Below, in pieces: positions 56,536-64,000 of a DNA stretch of 64,000 nucleotides. This DNA is from Stomorhina lunata (Eukaryota; Arthropoda; Insecta; Diptera; Rhiniidae): the NCBI GenBank assembly GCA_933228675.1, contig OW121742.1, positions 105,060,901-105,124,900 on the forward strand, in the 5' to 3' direction. The notes under the pieces were generated by a model. It made no database searches. It was not told the origin of the DNA and saw only the letters and a program-made list of their open reading frames with translations. Within the stretch, counting starts at the first letter, position 1. Every line of letters starts with the position of its first letter. A program made the position numbers and the translations under genes.

Positions 56536-59500
56536 CATGACTGGACAGACCATAACTAGACTATGACTAGACTATGACTAGATTATGACTAGACTATGAC
56601 TAGACTATGACTAGACTATGACTAGACTATGACTAGACTATGACTAGACTATGACTAGACTATGACTAGACTATGACTAGACTATGACTAGACTATGACT
56701 AGACTATGACTAGACTATGACTAGACTATGACTAGACTATGACTAGACTATGACTAGACTATGACTAGACTATGACTAGACTATGACTAGACTATGACTA
56801 GACTATGACTAGACTATGACTAGACTATGACTAGACTATGACTAGACTATGACTAGACTATGACTAGACTATGACTAGACTATGACTAGACTATGACTAG
56901 ACTATGACTAGACTATGACTAGACTATGACTAGACTATGACTAGACTATGACTAGACTATGACTAGACTATGACTAGACTATGACTAGACTATGACTAGA
57001 CTATGACTAGACTATGACTAGACTATGACTAGACTATGACTAGACTATGACTAGACTATGACTAGACTATGACTAGACTATGACTAGACTATGACTAGAC
57101 TATGACTAGACTATGACTAGACTATGACTAGACTATGACTAGACTATGACTAGACTATGACTAGACTATGACTAGACTATGACTAGACTATGACTAGACT
57201 ATGACTAGACTATGACTAGACTATGACTAGACTATGACTAGACTATGACTAGACTATGACTAGACTATGACTAGACTATGACTAGACTATGACTAGACTA
57301 TGACTAGACTATGACTAGACTATGACTAGACTATGACTAGACTATGACTAGACTATGACTAGACTATGACTAGACTATGACTAGACTATGACTAGACTAT
57401 GACTAGACTATGACTAGACTATGACTAGACTATGACTAGACTATGACTAGACTATGACTAGACTATGACTAGACTATGACTAGACTATGACTAGACTATG
57501 ACTAGACTATGACTAGACTATGACTAGACTATGACTAGACTATGACTAGACTATGACTAGACTATGACTAGACTATGACTAGACTATGACTAGACTATGA
57601 CTAGACTATGACTAGACTATGACTAGACTATGACTAGACTATGACTAGACTATGACTAGACTATGACTAGACTATGACTAGACTATGACTAGACTATGAC
57701 TAGACTATGACTAGACTATGACTAGACTATGACTAGACTATGACTAGACTATGACTAGACTATGACTAGACTATGACTAGACTATGACTAGACTATGACT
57801 AGACTATGACTAGACTATGACTAGACTATGACTAGACTATGACTAGACTATGACTAGACTATGACTAGACTATGACTAGACTATGACTAGACTATGACTA
57901 GACTATGACTAGACTATGACTAGACTATGACTAGACTATGACTAGACTATGACTAGACTATGACTAGACTATGACTAGACTATGACTAGACTATGACTAG
58001 ACTATGACTAGACTATGACTAGACTATGACTAGACTATGACTAGACTATGACTAGACTATGACTAGACTATGACTAGACTATGACTAGACTATGACTAGA
58101 CTATGACTAGACTATGACTAGACTATGACTAGACTATGACTAGACTATGACTAGACTATGACTAGACTATGACTAGACTATGACTAGACTATGACTAGAC
58201 TATGACTAGACTATGACTAGACTATGACTAGACTATGACTAGACTATGACTAGACTATGACTAGACTATGACTAGACTATGACTAGACTATGACTAGACT
58301 ATGACTAGACTATGACTAGACTATGACTAGACTATGACTAGACTATGACTAGACTATGACTAGACTATGACTAGACTATGACTAGACTATGACTAGACTA
58401 TGACTAGACTATGACTAGACTATGACTAGACTATGACTAGACTATGACTAGACTATGACTAGACTATGACTAGACTATGACTAGACTATGACTAGACTAT
58501 GACTAGACTATGACTAGACTATGACTAGACTATGACTAGACTATGACTAGACTATGACTAGACTATGACTAGACTATGACTAGACTATGACTAGACTATG
58601 ACTAGACTATGACTAGACTATGACTAGACTATGACTAGACTATGACTAGACTATGACTAGACTATGACTAGACTATGACTAGACTATGACTAGACTATGA
58701 CTAGACTATGACTAGACTATGACTAGACTATGACTAGACTATGACTAGACTATGACTAGACTATGACTAGACTATGACTAGACTATGACTAGACTATGAC
58801 TAGACTATGACTAGACTATGACTAGACTATGACTAGACTATGACTAGACTATGACTAGACTATGACTAGACTATGACTAGACTATGACTAGACTATGACT
58901 AGACTATGACTAGACTATGACTAGACTATGACTAGACTATGACTAGACTATGACTAGACTATGACTAGACTATGACTAGACTATGACTAGACTATGACTA
59001 GACTATGACTAGACTATGACTAGACTATGACTAGACTATGACTAGACTATGACTAGACTATGACTAGACTATGACTAGACTATGACTAGACTATGACTAG
59101 ACTATGACTAGACTATGACTAGACTATGACTAGACTATGACTAGACTATGACTAGACTATGACTAGACTATGACTAGACTATGACTAGACTATGACTAGA
59201 CTATGACTAGACTATGACTAGACTATGACTAGACTATGACTAGACTATGACTAGACTATGACTAGACTATGACTAGACTATGACTAGACTATGACTAGAC
59301 TATGACTAGACTATGACTAGACTATGACTAGACTATGACTAGACTATGACTAGACTATGACTAGACTATGACTAGACTATGACTAGACTATGACTAGACT
59401 ATGACTAGACTATGACTAGACTATGACTAGACTATGACTAGACTATGACTAGACTATGACTAGACTATGACTAGACTATGACTAGACTATGACTAGACTA

Positions 59501-61970
59501 TGACTAGACTATGACTAGACTATGACTAGACTATGACTAGACTATGACTAGACTATGACTAGACTATGACTAGACTATGACTAGACTATGACTAGACTAT
59601 GACTAGACTATGACTAGACTATGACTAGACTATGACTAGACTATGACTAGACTATGACTAGACTATGACTAGACTATGACTAGACTATGACTAGACTATG
59701 ACTAGACTATGACTAGACTATGACTAGACTATGACTAGACTATGACTAGACTATGACTAGACTATGACTAGACTATGACTAGACTATGACTAGACTATGA
59801 CTAGACTATGACTAGACTATGACTAGACTATGACTAGACTATGACTAGACTATGACTAGACTATGACTAGACTATGACTAGACTATGACTAGACTATGAC
59901 TAGACTATGACTAGACTATGACTAGACTATGACTAGACTATGACTAGACTATGACTAGACTATGACTAGACTATGACTAGACTATGACTAGACTATGACT
60001 AGACTATGACTAGACTATGACTAGACTATGACTAGACTATGACTAGACTATGACTAGACTATGACTAGACTATGACTAGACTATGACTAGACTATGACTA
60101 GACTATGACTAGACTATGACTAGACTATGACTAGACTATGACTAGACTATGACTAGACTATGACTAGACTATGACTAGACTATGACTAGACTATGACTAG
60201 ACTATGACTAGACTATGACTAGACTATGACTAGACTATGACTAGACTATGACTAGACTATGACTAGACTATGACTAGACTATGACTAGACTATGACTAGA
60301 CTATGACTAGACTATGACTAGACTATGACTAGACTATGACTAGACTATGACTAGACTATGACTAGACTATGACTAGACTATGACTAGACTATGACTAGAC
60401 TATGACTAGACTATGACTAGACTATGACTAGACTATGACTAGACTATGACTAGACTATGACTAGACTATGACTAGACTATGACTAGACTATGACTAGACT
60501 ATGACTAGACTATGACTAGACTATGACTAGACTATGACTAGACTATGACTAGACTATGACTAGACTATGACTAGACTATGACTAGACTATGACTAGACTA
60601 TGACTAGACTATGACTAGACTATGACTAGACTATGACTAGACTATGACTAGACTATGACTAGACTATGACTAGACTATGACTAGACTATGACTAGACTAT
60701 GACTAGACTATGACTAGACTATGACTAGACTATGACTAGACTATGACTAGACTATGACTAGACTATGACTAGACTATGACTAGACTATGACTAGACTATG
60801 ACTAGACTATGACTAGACTATGACTAGACTATGACTAGACTATGACTAGACTATGACTAGACTATGACTAGACTATGACTAGACTATGACTAGACTATGA
60901 CTAGACTATGACTAGACTATGACTAGACTATGACTAGACTATGACTAGACTATGACTAGACTATGACTAGACTATGACTAGACTATGACTAGACTATGAC
61001 TAGACTATGACTAGACTATGACTAGACTATGACTAGACTATGACTAGACTATGACTAGACTATGACTAGACTATGACTAGACTATGACTAGACTATGACT
61101 AGACTATGACTAGACTATGACTAGACTATGACTAGACTATGACTAGACTATGACTAGACTATGACTAGACTATGACTAGACTATGACTAGACTATGACTA
61201 GACTATGACTAGACTATGACTAGACTATGACTAGACTATGACTAGACTATGACTAGACTATGACTAGACTATGACTAGACTATGACTAGACTATGACTAG
61301 ACTATGACTAGACTATGACTAGACTATGACTAGACTATGACTAGACTATGACTAGACTATGACTAGACTATGACTAGACTATGACTAGACTATGACTAGA
61401 CTATGACTAGACTATGACTAGACTATGACTAGACTATGACTAGACTATGACTAGACTATGACTAGACTATGACTAGACTATGACTAGACTATGACTAGAC
61501 TATGACTAGACTATGACTAGACTATGACTAGACTATGACTAGACTATGACTAGACTATGACTAGACTATGACTAGACTATGACTAGACTATGACTAGACT
61601 ATGACTAGACTATGACTAGACTATGACTAGACTATGACTAGACTATGACTAGACTATGACTAGACTATGACTAGACTATGACTAGACTATGACTAGACTA
61701 TGACTAGACTATGACTAGACTATGACTAGACTATGACTAGACTATGACTAGACTATGACTAGACTATGACTAGACTATGACTAGACTATGACTAGACTAT
61801 GACTAGACTATGACTAGACTATGACTAGACTATGACTTGACTATGACTAGACTATGACTAGACTATGACTAGACTATGACTAGACTATGACTAGACTATG
61901 ACTAGACTATGACTAGACTATGACTAGACTATGACTAGACTATGACTAGACTATGACTAGACTATGACTA
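56536..61970 (+). repeat. 11-bp satellite array (CTAGACTATGA)n, second and longer locus
   Basis: About 490 copies of the unit found at 30139-33282, in the same orientation. Variants are seen only in the first few units (GACTGGACAGACCATAAC, GATTATGAC) and once near 61838 (TGACTTGAC). The right edge stops within a unit at about 61970 and passes straight into unique sequence. Confidence 0.98.
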
Positions 61971-63045
61971 TCTGTTTTACTTATTAAGATATTTCTTTAC
62001 AGTTTTTAACTGAGTTCAAAATTATTAAGTCCATTTAAGTTCTGACCATTTTTTATTTGCTTATAAAGTTAACCTAATTATTTATTCATCTGTTCTACAA
62101 CCCTTTTTTATAAAATTTCATACAACATTTAATTTTTATGATTTTATGAATCACAAAAAAGTATGCTTTTGTTAATATGATATTTTTAATACCATATGTA
62201 TGCTGTGAATGTGTTTCCCCAACAAACTACAAAAAGTTGAATGAAAATCCCTAACATATGCTACGTTTACAGAATTTATATAAAAGCGAACATAAAAATT
62301 TAATTTTATACAGAATTACAAATGAAAAAGTTTTAACATGATATGAATTTTGTTTAATATAAAGATAATTTTTTCGGGCTTTTTAATTTAAGTTTGTTAA
62401 AAATGGCTCGGTTGTATTTCAAGGAACTGTCTCGTAAAATTATACAATAATTCTTGATTTGCTGTTTACAACAAAATTACAACAATATCATTAAATTTTA
62501 TTGTTGTGCAAGTGTTTATTTGAGAATTGTCCTAAAAATAGATAATAAAAAATTTCATTCCTAAAAGTATTGAATAGAAAACCATAAAATTTTCCTTTTA
62601 AATCAAATCCCTAAAAATATACAATCTTCTTAGAATTGTAAGAACAAATTTTCGACATTTAAAAAATTGCCATAAAAATATCATATTTTTATTTCTTTCG
62701 ATTTAAATGACCCAATAAACGAATGCCAAATCATCAGAAATAAAAGGACAGTTTTGTTTTTTTTTTGTGGAAGGCTGCTTTTCTATTTGAGAATTTTCAA
62801 AAAAGGATAATTTGGAATTGGTCAACATTTACGAACTGTTGAAGTTCAAATGTATGTTAATGCCAGGCAAATGCTTATTTGGTAAGAAGAAATCATATAA
62901 ATTACATTTTTGGCATAAGTTAAATATTTCCATTTTCATTTAAAATTTCATCCTTTTTGATGTTGTTGCTTTCTATTTTATTTCCTATTTGAATTCAAAT
63001 AACCTTAGGCTTTATATTAGAAAGGACAATGAAAGGGCTGGTATT
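61971..63045. other. Unique AT-rich sequence, no gene seen
   Basis: Nothing recognisable between the satellite and the dispersed element. Confidence 0.5.
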
Positions 63046-64000
63046 AGAGAAAACAAGTAAGAGTGTTATATTCGGCTGTAGCGAATCTTGTATACCCACC
63101 ATCAAGTTGTGTTAAATTTAGAAATATCTCTCATATATCTACGAGGGTGCAGCTAATTCAAAATGTGGACCAAATTCGAAAAAAGTTGTTACGCTAGTTG
63201 GTATTGTTAGCAAAATATTTTTGGACTAAATTCGGTTGCAGGAGCTTTATAGTTCTACACTTAAAAGTATGGAAGTGGTTTCCCTAGTATTTACTTTGCA
63301 CAAAATTTAATCTCATAACCTGGTGTAGTTTAGCATTAATAGTCTGTTCTACTTTTAATATTTAGTTAGGATAAATATGTTGATAGTGATACGACAGGTC
63401 CATATATTTTGTTAGGAGTTCCTAATACCGTATATAAAGTCTGGACATTGGTGCAATTTTAGTATGCCGCTTGTACCTCCGAATCTTTTTGATTGTAGTA
63501 ATAAAAAAGGGAATGTTATATATAAAAATTATAGGCAAATGTTGACCGATTGTAACAAAACTGGCTGGCATTTATATAAAGCTTGTCTCTGCAAAATTTA
63601 GTCGCCATAGCTGTCATAGTTTCTAATTTAATAGCTTTTAACTAGCCTTTGCCACATTTTTTTTGGTTTCCGGGAGTGTTTTTTATATGAAAGCTATAGT
63701 CAAATATGGACCGATTCCTATAAAATTTGATATACTGACCAATAGTTGCATAAAACTTCTCTATTCATAGCTATAACAATTTTAATCAATTTATCAGCAT
63801 TCATGTGTTTCCTGGGGCGGGGTTATATAGGAGCTCTAACTAAATGTGAACCGATTTAGCCCTTTTTCAGTGCACAACTTACTTCTGTACAATTTTGTCT
63901 CTCTAGCTCTTGTAGTTAAGGAGCTATCGCGCTTTTATCTGACAGACAGACGGACATAAACCGTCTTTTTTTTTGTATTTTTGTGTTTCCGTAAGTTTTT
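63046..64000 (+). mobile_element. Dispersed element family 2 (copy 2), runs off the window
   Basis: Starts AACAAGTAAGAGTGTTATAT at 63052, followed by TCGGCTGTAGCGAATCTTG and TATACCCACCATCAAG. It is the inverse of 28475-29242 and contains the GACAGACAGACGGACATAAA tract near 63940. In copy 1 the corresponding region is where the CTGT microsatellite lies nearby. No protein-coding frame; the right end is not in the window. Confidence 0.7.

Overview
The window reads as gene-poor, AT-rich nuclear DNA of an insect, most likely a higher (brachyceran, perhaps calyptrate) fly. The reasons are a Ty3/gypsy LTR element primed by an insect-type tRNA-Lys, several decayed DNA transposons and LINEs, dispersed repeats of a style common in fly genomes, and roughly 24 kb of simple satellite DNA. 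The species call is inference. I found no intact host gene; two very small pieces could be exons of a gene whose introns fill the window.

Layout: 30-5950 holds a 31-bp AT-rich satellite as two arrays in opposite orientation around a 1.1-kb spacer. 6525-18560 is a nested transposon. A roughly 2-kb DNA transposon, with diverged terminal inverted repeats starting CACTG and a likely TTA target duplication, carries one minus-strand gene of an uncharacterised multi-copy arthropod family. That gene is split exactly by a 10,053-bp Ty3/gypsy retrotransposon (7893-17945) with 2300-bp LTRs that look identical and an AAGG target duplication. 20266-23510 is a composite array (29-bp units plus a ~170-bp module). 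23640-24774 has a LINE reverse-transcriptase relic beside a dispersed ~800-bp element. 27391-29242 has a 600-bp CTGT microsatellite next to a second dispersed element family. 30139-33282 is an 11-bp satellite. 33785-35900 is a second 31-bp satellite arranged forward, inverted, forward. 38698-42300 is a pile of decayed transposons (a Tc1/mariner-like transposase, an inverted-repeat element inserted in it, a LINE 3' end). 43274-43503 is a hairpin element. 45523-47830 and 51377-54065 are the 31-bp satellite again, in opposite orientations, around a non-autonomous Helitron (49031-50585). 56536-61970 is a second, longer array of the 11-bp satellite, and 63046 to the window end is another dispersed element.

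How the genes relate: the only substantial protein-coding content is in the nested transposon. The retrotransposon has gag and pol in different frames, joined by a canonical GGGAAAC slippery heptamer. It also has two in-frame stops (a TAG before the Gag zinc knuckles and a TGA in the integrase) despite LTRs that look identical. So it is either a recently copied defective element moved in trans or an element using stop-codon readthrough. Its host transposon gene reads in frame across the insertion point once the insert and one AAGG are set aside, but it also has its own TGA and an apparent internal deletion.
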